This document shows, piece by piece, positions 21,536 to 31,989 of a DNA stretch of 64,000 nt. Position 1 is the stretch's first letter; each line of letters begins with the position of its first letter. Under the pieces are notes generated by a model. The model was not told the origin of the DNA. It did no database searches and saw only the letters and a program-made list of their open reading frames with translations. Both the position numbers and the translations under genes were made by a program. This DNA is from Culex pipiens pallens (Eukaryota > Arthropoda > Insecta > Diptera > Culicidae): positions 140,373,821 through 140,437,820 of the forward strand of contig NC_068939.1 of NCBI RefSeq assembly GCF_016801865.2, in the 5' to 3' direction.

Positions 21536-22398
21536 CTGAGGTAAGGCTATAATCCTGCTCTAAAAATGAACTTCGTATAAAAACGTCGTAGACCCACCTT
21601 CATGTATACATATCGACTCAGAATCGAAAACTGAACAAATGTCTGTGTGTATGTGTGTGTGTGTGTATGTATGTGACCAACAAACTAGCTCATGTTTCTC
21701 GGCACTGGCTGAACCGATTTGACCCGAACTTGTTGCATTCGACTTGGTTTAGGGTCCCATAGATCGAGTTTTATACAGATTGAAGTTTCGATAAGCAGTT
21801 CAAAAGTTATGTATAAAAATGTTTTTCACATATATTTGGATCTCACTTAACTGTATGTAAACTATGTCCGGGTCTATCATCCGACCCATCGTTGGTTAGG
21901 TTATCAAAAGACCTTTCCAACGAGTCCAAAACATTGAAGATCTGGCAACCCTGTCTCGAGATATGGCCACTTAAGTGATATTGATGTACTTTTTTGAAGC
22001 CGGATCTCACTTAAATGTATGTAAACTATGTCCGGATCCATCATCCGACCCATCGTTGGTTAGGTTATCAAAAGACCTTTCCAACGAGTCCAAAACATTG
22101 AAGATCTGGCAACCCTGTCTCGAGATATGGCCACTTTAGTGATATTGATGTACTTTTTTGAAGCCGGATCTCACTTAAATGTATGTGTACTATTTCCGGA
22201 TCCACCATCCGACCCATTGTTGGTTAGGTTATCAAAAGACCTTTCCAACGAGTGCAAAACATTGAAGATCTGGCAACCCTGTCTCGAGATATGGCCACTT
22301 AAATGATATCGATGTACTTTTTGGAAGCCGGATCTAAAAAATAGATGAAACTTGGGTACAGCCTTTGTTGTGAGGAAGGCTCCAACCACATAGGTGGT
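21536..22398 (+). mobile_element. GCCTTCCTCAC element with three 164-bp tandem units
   Basis: The left end is the palindromic GCCTTCCTCACTGAGGTAAG; the right end is GAGGAAGGC followed by CCACATAGGTGG. It contains a GTGT-rich microsatellite (21643-21675) and three near-identical units starting at 21841, 22005 and 22169 (TCTCACTTAA...GTCTCGAGATATGGCC). The same element in reverse orientation, with six units, is at 56077-57544. Confidence 0.8.
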
Positions 22399-22561
22399 TT
22401 TTGAACTATAAAAAGCATTGGAAAGAAGAACTATTAACATTTAAAAATAAATTAGGGTTCAAAGATTGACTAGTCGTATGTGACTTTGCCAATGTTTTTT
22501 TTTTAACTTTTTCTATTTTCTTTACTTTTATTTTCTATATATTTTTTTTTGTAAAAATAAC

Positions 22562-22747
22562 TACACGAAGAAAAAAGAGTTCCCAAAGTCGTGAACAAGC
22601 GTTCATGAAAATGGGAACCTCGAACAAAGTGTTCAATCCCATGGTACGGTATTGAACAACTTACCATGAAATTTGAACACTTTGTTCGAGGTTCCTATTT
22701 GCATGAACGCTTGTTCACGATTTTGGGAACTCTTTTTTCTCCGTGTA
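22562..22747. mobile_element. Palindromic MITE, TACACGAAG...CCGTGTA
   Basis: A 186-bp inverted repeat. GAGTTCCCAAA, GTGAACAAGCGTTCATG and TTTGAACACTTTG-type words pair across a centre near 22655. The ends are TACACGAAGAAAAAAGAG and CTCTTTTTTCTCCGTGTA. It has no coding capacity. Confidence 0.85.
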
Positions 22748-23217
22748 TGAAGTATTTTTTGTATTGTCCCAGACTAAGCCTCAACGAATTATTCAACAAT
22801 TTAAATTACAATGGTATCGTTTTATAGCAAAAACTGTGTCAATCAAGCAAAAATTGAAAAAAGTTACTGTTTTACAGTGTTTTACATGAAAAAAAAACTA
22901 AAATGCCAAAAAGAAATTGTAGTTGGTCTAAAATAAGCCAAATACAATCATCAACAAACATAAAATAAACAAGATAAAAATATCTGCTGAGTAAAAAATA
23001 AAAATAAAATGAAACAAGAAAAACATAAAATAAGAAAAATAAAGTTGTTCGTAAAACAAAAATTGCTCAAAATTACCTCTTGAACGCGGGAAAAACAAAA
23101 ATTTGCAAATAATTTGAGGGTTAAATGGATTAGCACATTATAAACGAGTTTATTTTTTCAAAAATTGTGGCAAAATCTCCTAAAAAAATGCAAAATCAAA
23201 TAAAACCATCCACATTA
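22748..23217. other. AT-rich non-coding DNA
   Basis: Low-complexity A-rich sequence. No element ends or frames recognised. Confidence 0.4.
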
Positions 23218-23541
23218 ACGACCCCCGGGTCTTTTGTGTTCTCTATTGCAAGTTTCTGCTCGAACCTAGGAGTCTGAAGGCTTGAATGGAGAGAGCACCC
23301 TAACCTCTTTCTACTCCAAGGAACCATCCACCCCAGTGTTTGAACTGACGACCTTCGGATTGCGAGTCCAACCGCCGCCAGCGATTCCACCGGAGTAGGC
23401 TTGGTTTGGTGTGTTGTTTGTACTTATGGCATGGAGACTCCTACACCTGGAATGGCATAACGGCCTAACAACCAAGGCCGGGACTGACATTTTACTTCCT
23501 CATCCGATGGAAGGTTGGAGCAGATGGGAATCGAACCCAGA
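23218..23541 (-). mobile_element. Two-module tRNA SINE, subfamily B
   Basis: Reverse-oriented copy of the SINE at 29945. The head end (right) has GGAATCGAACCCA, the complement of the B box. The second tRNA-like module is around 23340-23390 (ACGACCTTCGGATTGCGAGT). The 3' portion contains CGGGTCTTTTGTG. The head is truncated to its last 20-odd bases. Confidence 0.75.
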
Positions 23542-23809
23542 ATCAAAATGCATAGAAATGAAAATTTCTATTTAAATATTTATTATAGTTATAATATTAA
23601 AATTATAATATTTAAACACAAAACTTATAGTTTTGCCTTTTTATTAATTTAAAATAATATGTTTAAAATCTATTTTGTATGATCAATTCTTGACAATTTT
23701 TAAGAGAGCGTCCGTTTATTACGTTCAGCATCTTACTTCTGGGTTATGGTTTGACGTGAAACCGCTGTTTATGAAGTTGACATTGAGCAATTGAAAATGT
23801 AAATGTAAT

Positions 23810-24170
23810 AAATTGTTTTCTCTACAGAATTGTCTTGGCATTCTAGTTTGCGAGATTCCTACCCGAAAGGCTTGATTGTTGAGGCAATTGCAAACCTCTT
23901 TTTACACCTTAGCTTCCATCCACCCCGGGATTCGTACTGACGACCTTTGGATTGTGAGTCCAACTGCCTACCAGCGACTCTGCCGAGGCAGGACCCAGGA
24001 AGACGACCCCTACACCTCGACTGAGCTAACGACCTAACCTCTAGATTAGACCGGGGCCAACATCTACTTCCCCGTCCGACGGAAGGCGTGATCAGACAAA
24101 TCTCGTCTCGAAAAATACCACCGGGTCCGTCTGGGATCGAACCCAGGCCGACTGGGTGTGAGGCAACCAG
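23810..24170 (-). mobile_element. Two-module tRNA SINE, subfamily A
   Basis: Reverse-oriented copy of the SINE at 32037. Head-end B box complement GGGATCGAACCCAGG near 24132, second module near 23935-23985, shared 3' tail CGAGATTCCTAC. The outer part of the head is missing. Confidence 0.78.
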
Positions 24171-24501
24171 TGTAGCATAGAATGCAAGCCCATTTTCCAG
24201 CTAACCAGTCTGCATCAATCCAGCAAATTACATATCAATTTACGTTCAAATCTAACCAACAGTTGCACACCGTCAATCAGTGTAATTAGCTTATTACGGG
24301 CAAACCCCTCCCCCCAACCACAGCAAAACCCCTCATTACGAGTGCCCGGCTCGCACAGACAAAGTCACGTCCACAGCTGATTCGGCGTGTCTCGCCGCTG
24401 ATCTGTCGAAGTTCACAGCCGCGTTGACGCCCGGAAGGGGTCCAACGAAAGTGACTTATTGGCGGGCTTCGCAGGCCTCTCACTTGACACGAGGGGACAT
24501 A

Positions 24502-25625
24502 CAGGGTGTTTGGTTCATGGATGCGGATACTTGGTGGTTCCCTAAAGGACCCCGAAACATGAAAAAAAGTCTTCTACGGCATGGTCGAATTCTCATCCTA
24601 AACCGAGTTAAGTAGAATTTACTGTTTTGAGGAGTTTCTACACTAAAATCGATTTATCTCATGATTGTGATCATGAAAAGCTTCGCTTCTGATTTCATGT
24701 GAAAGCTGAGTAAATTTCACGATAAAAAATGATTTTTGAAATTTTTTAAACTTTAGTTAAGTCTGCCTACAGAGCCTTTACATTTTTTTTGCCCTATTGT
24801 TGTTGGTTTTTTGCATTTATTTTGCGTAAATGACAGGTAAATGGTTTGTTTTATGTATCAAAACGATGCTCCTAGATCCTCTCTACAATTCTCTCTAAAT
24901 AACCATTTCCCGAATTCTTTTCCTAAAGCCGCTATTTTAATTTTATTGATGAAAAAAATCGAAGCCAGAAAACCTGTCATGGTACCTTAATAAATCAAAC
25001 CGACGCCTGACAGAGCATCGCGCAAAGCATACTTGATCAACGCGCGCGCGGCCGCATGTTTGCTGGAAGGAGGGTGACAGTTAGAAAACAAACCACGTGT
25101 GCCCATTGCATTGTGGAAAAAAGTTCGTTCCAGAATTGTTTCATTACCGGAAGTATTTTGTCTCGCGTTCTTTTGGCAAACAGGTTAAAACAAAAGTTAA
25201 GGGACGGCTATTTAAGGGAAAGAAGGTGTTAATTATTAAAATGAGTTAAGATGCAATAGGTCTCGTTGAAGGATTTCCACTGTTATTTAGTGTGCGGATC
25301 GTTTGATCCACACAGGTGATACAACAATAAATAATTAAGCTGATTAAACCAAACATTTAAAACAAGCCCATTGACAATGCAAATAAATGTTCAGTTAGCA
25401 GGAAGAAGATACTTTGCTTTTTTAGAGTTCTACTTTTTTTACATTACAAAAAGGATAAGTTGGATTGTTTCTTGCGTACATAGGACAAAAGCATACATTT
25501 CCATCAAGCACCAAATGTTGGCATATCAACACCCTTTTGTTTATTTAAAACTTTTGAAAGGCGTTTTTAATTGAATAGCTCAATCAAGACCTAATTCGGA
25601 ATGTGATCATAGTTTGATAAAAAAT
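24502..25625 (+). repeat. Left arm of the 9-kb inverted repeat
   Basis: Contains a CGCGCGCGCGGCCGC run near 25040. It supplies the uninterrupted version of the SINE target in the right arm (around 25575-25590). Similarity to the right arm ends near a poorly matched TTTGATAAAAA at about 25625. Confidence 0.9.
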
Positions 25626-25668
25626 ATCGAAAATTTCAAAATAATAGTACATTAATTTATTTTCTGAT

Positions 25669-28600
25669 AATTTAAGAATTTAAGAATTTAAGAATTTAAG
25701 AATTTAAGAATTTAAGAATTTAAGAATTTAAGAATTTAAGAATTTAAGAATTTAAGAATTTAAGAATTTAAGAATTTAAGAATTTAAGAATTTAAGAATT
25801 TAAGAATTTAAGAATTTAAGAATTTAAGAATTTAAGAATTTAAGAATTTAAGAATTTAAGAATTTAAGAATTTAAGAATTTAAGAATTTAAGAATTTAAG
25901 AATTTAAGAATTTAAGAATTTAAGAATTTAAGAATTTAAGAATTTAAGAATTTAAGAATTTAAGAATTTAAGAATTTAAGAATTTAAGAATTTAAGAATT
26001 TAAGAATTTAAGAATTTAAGAATTTAAGAATTTAAGAATTTAAGAATTTAAGAATTTAAGAATTTAAGAATTTAAGAATTTAAGAATTTAAGAATTTAAG
26101 AATTTAAGAATTTAAGAATTTAAGAATTTAAGAATATAAGAATTTAAGAATTTAAGAATTTAAGAATTTAAGAATTTAAGAATTTAAGAATTTAAGAATT
26201 TAAGAATTTAAGAATTTAAGAATTTAAGAATTTAAGAATTTAAGAATTTAAGAATTTAAGAATTTAAGAATTTAAGAATTTAAGAATTTAAGAATTTAAG
26301 AATTTAAGAATTTAAGAATTTAAGAATTTAAGAATTTAAGAATTTAAGAATTTAAGAATTTAAGAATTTAAGAATTTAAGAATTTAAGAATTTAAGAATT
26401 TAAGAATTTAAGAATTTAAGAATTTAAGAATTTAAGAATTTAAGAATTTAAGAATTTAAGAATTTAAGAATTTAAGAATTTAAGAATTTAAGAATTTAAG
26501 AATTTAAGAATTTAAGAATTTAAGAATTTAAGAATTTAAGAATTTAAGAATTTAAGAATTTAAGAATTTAAGAATTTAAGAATTTAAGAATTTAAGAATT
26601 TAAGAATTTAAGAATTTAAGAATTTAAGAATTTAAGAATTTAAGAATTTAAGAATTTAAGAATTTAAGAATTTAAGAATTTAAGAATTTAAGAATTTAAG
26701 AATTTAAGAATTTAAGAATTTAAGAATTTAAGAATTTAAGAATTTAAGAATTTAAGAATTTAAGAATTTAAGAATTTAAGAATTTAAGAATTTAAGAATT
26801 TAAGAATTTAAGAATTTAAGAATTTAAGAATTTAAGAATTTAAGAATTTAAGAATTTAAGAATTTAAGAATTTAAGAATTTAAGAATTTAAGAATTTAAG
26901 AATTTAAGAATTTAAGAATTTAAGAATTTAAGAATTTAAGAATTTAAGAATTTAAGAATTTAAGAATTTAAGAATTTAAGAATTTAAGAATTTAAGAATT
27001 TAAGAATTTAAGAATTTAAGAATTTAAGAATTTAAGAATTTAAGAATTTCAGAATTTCAGAATTTCAGAATTTCAGAATTTCAGAATTTCAGAATTTCAG
27101 AATTTAAGAATTTAAGAATTTAAGAATTTAAGAATTTAAGAATTTAAGAATTTAAGAATTTAAGAATTTAAGAATTTAAGAATTTAAAAATTTAAGAATT
27201 TAAGAATTTAAGAATTTAAGAATTTAAGAACTGAAGAATTGAAGAATTTAAGAATTTAAGAATTTAAGAATTTAAGAATTTAAGAATTTAAGAATTTAAG
27301 AATTTAGGAATTTAAGAATTTAAGAATTTAAGAATTTAAGAATTTAAGAATTTAAGAATTTAAGAATTTAAGAATTTAAGAATTTAAGAATTTAAGAATT
27401 TAAGAATTTAAGAATTTAAGAATTTAAGAATTTAAGAATTTGAGAATTTAAGAATTTAAGAATTTAAGAATTTAAGAATTTAAGAATTTAAGAATTTAAG
27501 AATTTAAGAATTTAAGAATTTAAGAATTTAAGAATTTAAGAATTTAAGAATTTAAGAATTTAAGAATTTAAGAATTTAAGAATTTAAGAATTTAAGAATT
27601 TAAGAATTTAAGAATTTAAGAATTTAAGAATTTAAGAATTTAAGAATTTAAGAATTTAAGAATTTAAGAATTTAAGAATTTAAGAATTTAAGAATTTAAG
27701 AATTTAAGAATTTAAGAATTTAAGAATTTAAGAATTTAAGAATTTAAGAATTTAAGAATTTAAGAATTTAAGAATTTAAGAATTTAAGAATTTAAGAATT
27801 TAAGAATTTAAGAATTTAAGAATTTAAGAATTTAAGAATTTAAGAATTTAAGAATTTAAGAATTTAAGAATTTAAGAATTTAAGAATTTAAGAATTTAAG
27901 AATTTAAGAATTTAAGAATTTAAGAATTTAAGAATTTAAGAATTTAAGAATTTAAGAATTTAAGAATTTAAGAATTTAAGAATTTAAGAATTTAAGAATT
28001 TAAGAATTTAAGAATTTAAGAATTTAAGAATTTAAGAATTTAAGAATTTAAGAATTTAAGAATTTAAGAATTTAAGAATTTAAGAATTTAAGAATTTAAG
28101 AATTTAAGAATTTAAGAATTTAAGAATTTAAGAATTTAAGAATTTAAGAATTTAAGAATTTAAGAATTTAAGAATTTAAGAATTTAAGAATTTAAGAATT
28201 TAAGAATTTAAGAATTTAAGAATTTAAGAATTTAAGAATTTAAGAATTTAAGAATTTAAGAATTTAAGAATTTAAGAATTTAAGAATTTAAGAATTTAAG
28301 AATTTAAGAATTTAAGAATTTAAGAATTTAAGAATTTAAGAATTTAAGAATTTAAGAATTTAAGAATTTAAGAATTTAAGAATTTAAGAATTTAAGAATT
28401 TAAGAATTTAAGAATTTAAGAATTTAAGAATTTAAGAATTTAAGAATTTAAGAATTTAAGAATTTAAGAATTTAAGAATTTAAGAATTTAAGAATTTAAG
28501 AATTTAAGAATTTAAGAATTTAAGAATTTAAGAATTTAAGAATTTAAGAATTTAAGAATTTAAGAATTTAAGAATTTAAGAATTTAAGAATTTAAGAATT

Positions 28601-28714
28601 TAAGAATTTAAGAATTTAAGAATTTAAGAATTTAAGAATTTAAGAATTTAAGAATTTAAGAATTTAAGAATTTGAAAATTTAAGAATTTAAGAGTTTAAG
28701 AATTTAAGAATTTA
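25669..28714 (+). repeat. (AATTTAAG)n octamer satellite, about 380 copies
   Basis: Three kilobases of an 8-bp unit that stays in phase from start to end, with no insertion or deletion visible. Variants are rare: one T-to-A at about 26136, seven consecutive AATTTCAG units around 27047-27103, and scattered changes at about 27188, 27231-27242, 27306 and 27440. A few more occur at the right edge. No coding potential. The assembled length may be collapsed. Confidence 0.97.
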
Positions 28715-28808
28715 ATTTTTAATCATTTAATCATTGAATCATTTAATCATTCAATCATTTAATCATTTGATCATTTGATCATTTAATCAAATGATCATTT
28801 GATCATTT
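28715..28808 (+). repeat. (AATCATTT)n second octamer array
   Basis: About 90 bp of degenerate AATCATTT/GATCATTT units immediately after the main satellite. The period is again 8 bp but the unit is different. Confidence 0.85.
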
Positions 28809-29100
28809 GACGAATCCGAGGTACATTTTCAATAACTCGTGACGGAGGGGCAACTATTTTTGTAAAATCGCGATAAATTGTGATTTTTTTTTGTAAAGTT
28901 GCGTAACGAAAAATGGCATGGGTTTTTATTTTCTGTTTTGATTCAATTTTTATTTTAATTATTTTGATTTTTTAATTTAATTTTTTTTTGCAAAAGACAA
29001 AAACTTTGATTAACGAGTCAATTTATAGTTTTATTTATTTGGCGAACTTGAATTCAGTTTCATTTTAATAACATTTATGTTTCAATCTTGTTATTTTCAG

Positions 29101-29193
29101 AAGCTTCATGAACTTCAAGGATAAGCCGTTCATCAATGACAAATGTATTCGATGTGGTGAAGAATATCACTAAGAAAAACATGGAAACATCAG
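29101..29193 (+). pseudogene. Degenerate copy of the exon-like segment
   Basis: Similar to 30706-30784 (inverted). It still has TTATTTTCAG before it and CAG|GTGGG after it. It carries an insertion near 29120-29135 and a TAA in the frame that stays open in the other copy, so no frame is maintained. Confidence 0.5.
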
Positions 29194-29721
29194 GTGGGAA
29201 GATTTTGCTGTTGCATGTGGAGCATTGTGATATCATTTCCGTTTTTTCACTAACTGCAATTACTAAGCTTAAAAAATAAATGTAAATTAAATTAAACTGG
29301 ATTCAGGTTGGCCAAAAATTCAATAAAACTATTAATTGACTTATTGTTAATCAAGTATTTTGTTATGTCACCTAAGTGAAATCGCAACGATTATACAAAT
29401 TTCCTTAGTGAGTACATCCAAATAACCAAAAAATGGTCAAAATTTTAACAAAGTTTGAGAAGAATTTGATCGAATACTGTAATATCAAAATAATACCAAA
29501 CTGTGTGGTATCCGATCATTGACAAATTTTGCAATTTTAAAATATCAAAACAATACATTAAATTGGAATGATATCAAAATTTTGCTCCTGCATAATCCTC
29601 AATACAAATTTTAAAGGGAATATCAAAATTTGGTATTGATACCTGAGAAAGGTATTATTACGCATTTCCCTTGTTATTTACCCATGCTCGGTTAGTACCA
29701 ACCACTAATGTCTTACTTTTA

Positions 29722-29893
29722 ACTACAAGGACTTCGCCACCCTGGGTTCCTAAGTGTTTGAGAACAGCACGGAGTGACTACGCCGGATACCCATTTTTAC
29801 AATTAGAATTTCAGATCTCCCGCTGCGGGATTCGACCCAGCACCCTCTAGATTGTGAGTACAGTGCGCGGTCCGATTGATACACACGGGCGGA
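29722..29893 (-). mobile_element. tRNA-derived SINE, third type
   Basis: On the minus strand GCTCCGCCCGTGTG begins a tRNA-like head with B box GGGTCGAATCCCGC. The tail contains GGTGGCGAAGTCCTTGTAG. It differs from subfamilies A and B in both head and body. Confidence 0.65.
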
Positions 29894-29944
29894 GCTTAAC
29901 GTTAGTAAAGACATAAATTGAGTCCACTTTGTGAATGTGTTAAT

Positions 29945-30310
29945 GGCAGCAGGCGTGGTTGAATGGTTACGCTCTCCGCTTTGTAAGCGGATGATCATAG
30001 GTTCGATTCCCATCTGCTCCAACCTTCCATCGGATGGGGAAGTAAAACTTCGGTCCCGGCCTTGGTTGTTGTTAGGCCGTGTAGAAATCGTCTCCCTGCT
30101 ATAAAGATAAACAACACAACAATCCAAGGCTGCCCCGGTGGAATCAATGGTGGCGGTTGGACTCGCAATGCAAAGGTCGTCTGTTCGAACCTTGAGGTGG
30201 AAGGTTTCTTGTAGTAGAAAGAGGTCTGGAAGAAGAGAGCCCCAATCAAGCCTTTGGACTCCTTGGTTCGAGCAGCAACCTGCAATAGAGACCACAAAAG
30301 ACCTGGAGGG
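29945..30310 (+). mobile_element. Two-module tRNA SINE, subfamily B, full head
   Basis: The head has an anticodon loop reading TTTGTAA (Thr-like) and B box GGTTCGATTCCC near 30000. A linker with CCATCGGATGGGGAAGTAAA follows. The second tRNA-like module, at about 30131-30205, has GTCGTCTGTTCGAACC. The 3' end shares TCAAGCCTTTGGACTCC with the other copies. The architecture resembles the Culex Twin SINE, though the linker here is about 110 bp. Confidence 0.8.
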
Positions 30311-30333
30311 TGACATTGGGTCTGGATGAAGAA

Positions 30334-30373
30334 ATTGGGTCATACAAAAATGTAGAAATTTGTATGACCCAAT
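30334..30373. repeat. 15-bp perfect hairpin after the SINE
   Basis: ATTGGGTCATACAAA (30334-30348) pairs with 30359-30373 across a 10-nt loop. GAGGGTGA-type words occur outside on both sides. Confidence 0.8.
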
Positions 30374-30705
30374 CTCACCCTCAGACTAAATTTTTAGCAG
30401 GGGTAAATAACACAGGAATACCAAATTTTAGTATTACTTGGAATACAAAATTTTTGGTATTTCCACGCCCATGGAACACCAGATTTTGGCATTCCTGTGG
30501 TCTTCCACACACATGATTCTGGTATGATTTCATGGTATTTTACCATCTATTACTGGGCTACCAAGGGCACATTTTTGTCGCTGTAATTTGCAAAAGTAAT
30601 ACCAAAATTTGGTATTTTTATGTCGTTTTTAGTGCAACAGTTGCAATTAGTAAAAAAACGGAAATGATATCACATGCTCCACATGCAACAGCAAAATCTT
30701 CTCAC

Positions 30706-30784
30706 CTGATGATTCCATGTTGTTCTCAGTGATATTCTTCACCACATCGAATACATTTGTCTTATCGTTGAAGTTCTGAAGCTT
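30706..30784 (-). other. Exon-like 79-bp segment with splice signals
   Basis: Minus strand: acceptor TTGTTATTTTTCAG ends at 30785, donor CAG|GTGAGAAG begins at 30705. The 79 bp between is open in one frame only, coding 26 residues starting KLQNFNDKTNVFDVVKNITE. I do not recognise the protein. A degenerate inverted copy lies at 29101-29193 within the same transposon-like composite, which suggests a captured host exon instead of a resident gene. Confidence 0.45.
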
Positions 30785-31514
30785 CTGAAAAATAACAAGA
30801 TTCATTAATGAATGTTATTAAAATGAAATTGGGTTCCAGTCACCAAAAATTTAATAATAAAATCAATTGACTCGTTAATCAAAGTTTTTTTTCATCCCGA
30901 CTTAGAGACATTTTAATGATTTCATTTTTGTTAAATGGTTTTTTCTTCAAAAAAATCAAAAATCATTTTTAACATTTTTGGTTTTCAAGTCATTTTAGCG
31001 CACCTTTTTGACCTTGTCAAAATTGATCAAAATTTTTCCATAGTTTCTGAAGAAATTGATAAAAATCTGTAATACCAAAATAGTAACAAAATGTGGTATC
31101 CTGATTTAGATTTTTTTTTCACAATTTTAAGTCATTTTTTTAGGGGGTTTTCCAAAAATCTTTAAAATCATGTTTGAAATTTTCGTTTTTTTTCAGTATT
31201 CGATTTGAGAAATCCTTTTAAAGCAAAATTAATGACCACGTCAAAATTGGTCAACATTTTCCCATAATTTCAGAAGAAATTGATAAAATACGTAAATACC
31301 AAAATAATAACAAAATGTGATTTTCGGTCATTGACAAATTCTGAAATTTTGCAATATCAAAACAATACCTTAAATTGGTATGATACCAAATTGTACTCTT
31401 GCATGATCCTAAGAAAAATTTTCAGGAAAACGAAAATTTGGTGTTGATAACAGAGAAAGGTATAATTAGTCATTTCTTTTGTTATTTACCCATGCTCGGG
31501 ATGTCACCCCTGAT

Positions 31515-31989
31515 GACGGTATTTGTTTTTTTGTGAATGTCTGCTCTGATATTCTTCAATGGAGTTTCCCTACAAGGAAACCGAGGAAGATTTATTTTTA
31601 TTTACCAAAAACATTTCAAATCCATCTATTGGATAGCAAAAGATTTTAGGGAAAGAATGTTTAATTCGATAAGAATTCATGCATGGTAGTTTATCATGAA
31701 TAAATTAAATAAATAAACACTTCCTTAAATAAATAAAATAAGTAAGCACTTCCTTAAATTACTAAATCAGTGTTTATTCTACCAAAAGTATTTTAGGTTT
31801 CTTAAGAAGTTTTGTTATTCTATGCGTGCATTTTTTTATTTACTTTAAAACGAATTGCAATGTTTGAAAAGGGTTGAAAATATCAATTCACGTTTATAAA
31901 CAAAAATCTCTTATAAAACGATTTTCAACATGTTATGATTAAAGCACAGAGGTAAGAAACCCTTTCTATTAAATTGGCTGATTTTACAT
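31515..31989. other. AT-rich DNA inside the 9-kb element
   Basis: Contains AAATAAAT and CACTTCCTTAAAT short repeats near 31703-31760. Nothing else recognised. Confidence 0.5.

Larger units (their letters stand above)
28985..31510. repeat. Composite repeats inside the 9-kb element
   Basis: Segment 28985-29200 is inverted relative to 30660-30890. Segment 29290-29695 recurs directly at 30835-31500 with ATACCAAAAT, CAAAACAATAC and TGTTATTTACCCATGCTCGG. GGTAAATAACA near 30403 and TGTTATTTACC near 31490 look like the inverted ends of one copy. At least one MITE-like family with AAATTTGGTAT words is present twice. Boundaries are uncertain. Confidence 0.6.

Noticed and set aside
25669..28714. CRISPR-like or coding repeat array
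   Set aside because: Contiguous octamers with no spacers and in-frame TAA stops; a simple satellite in a eukaryotic genome.
29750..30343. 197-residue minus-strand open frame, the longest in the window
   Set aside because: It runs across two SINEs in opposite orientation and their junction; tRNA-like modules account for the sequence.
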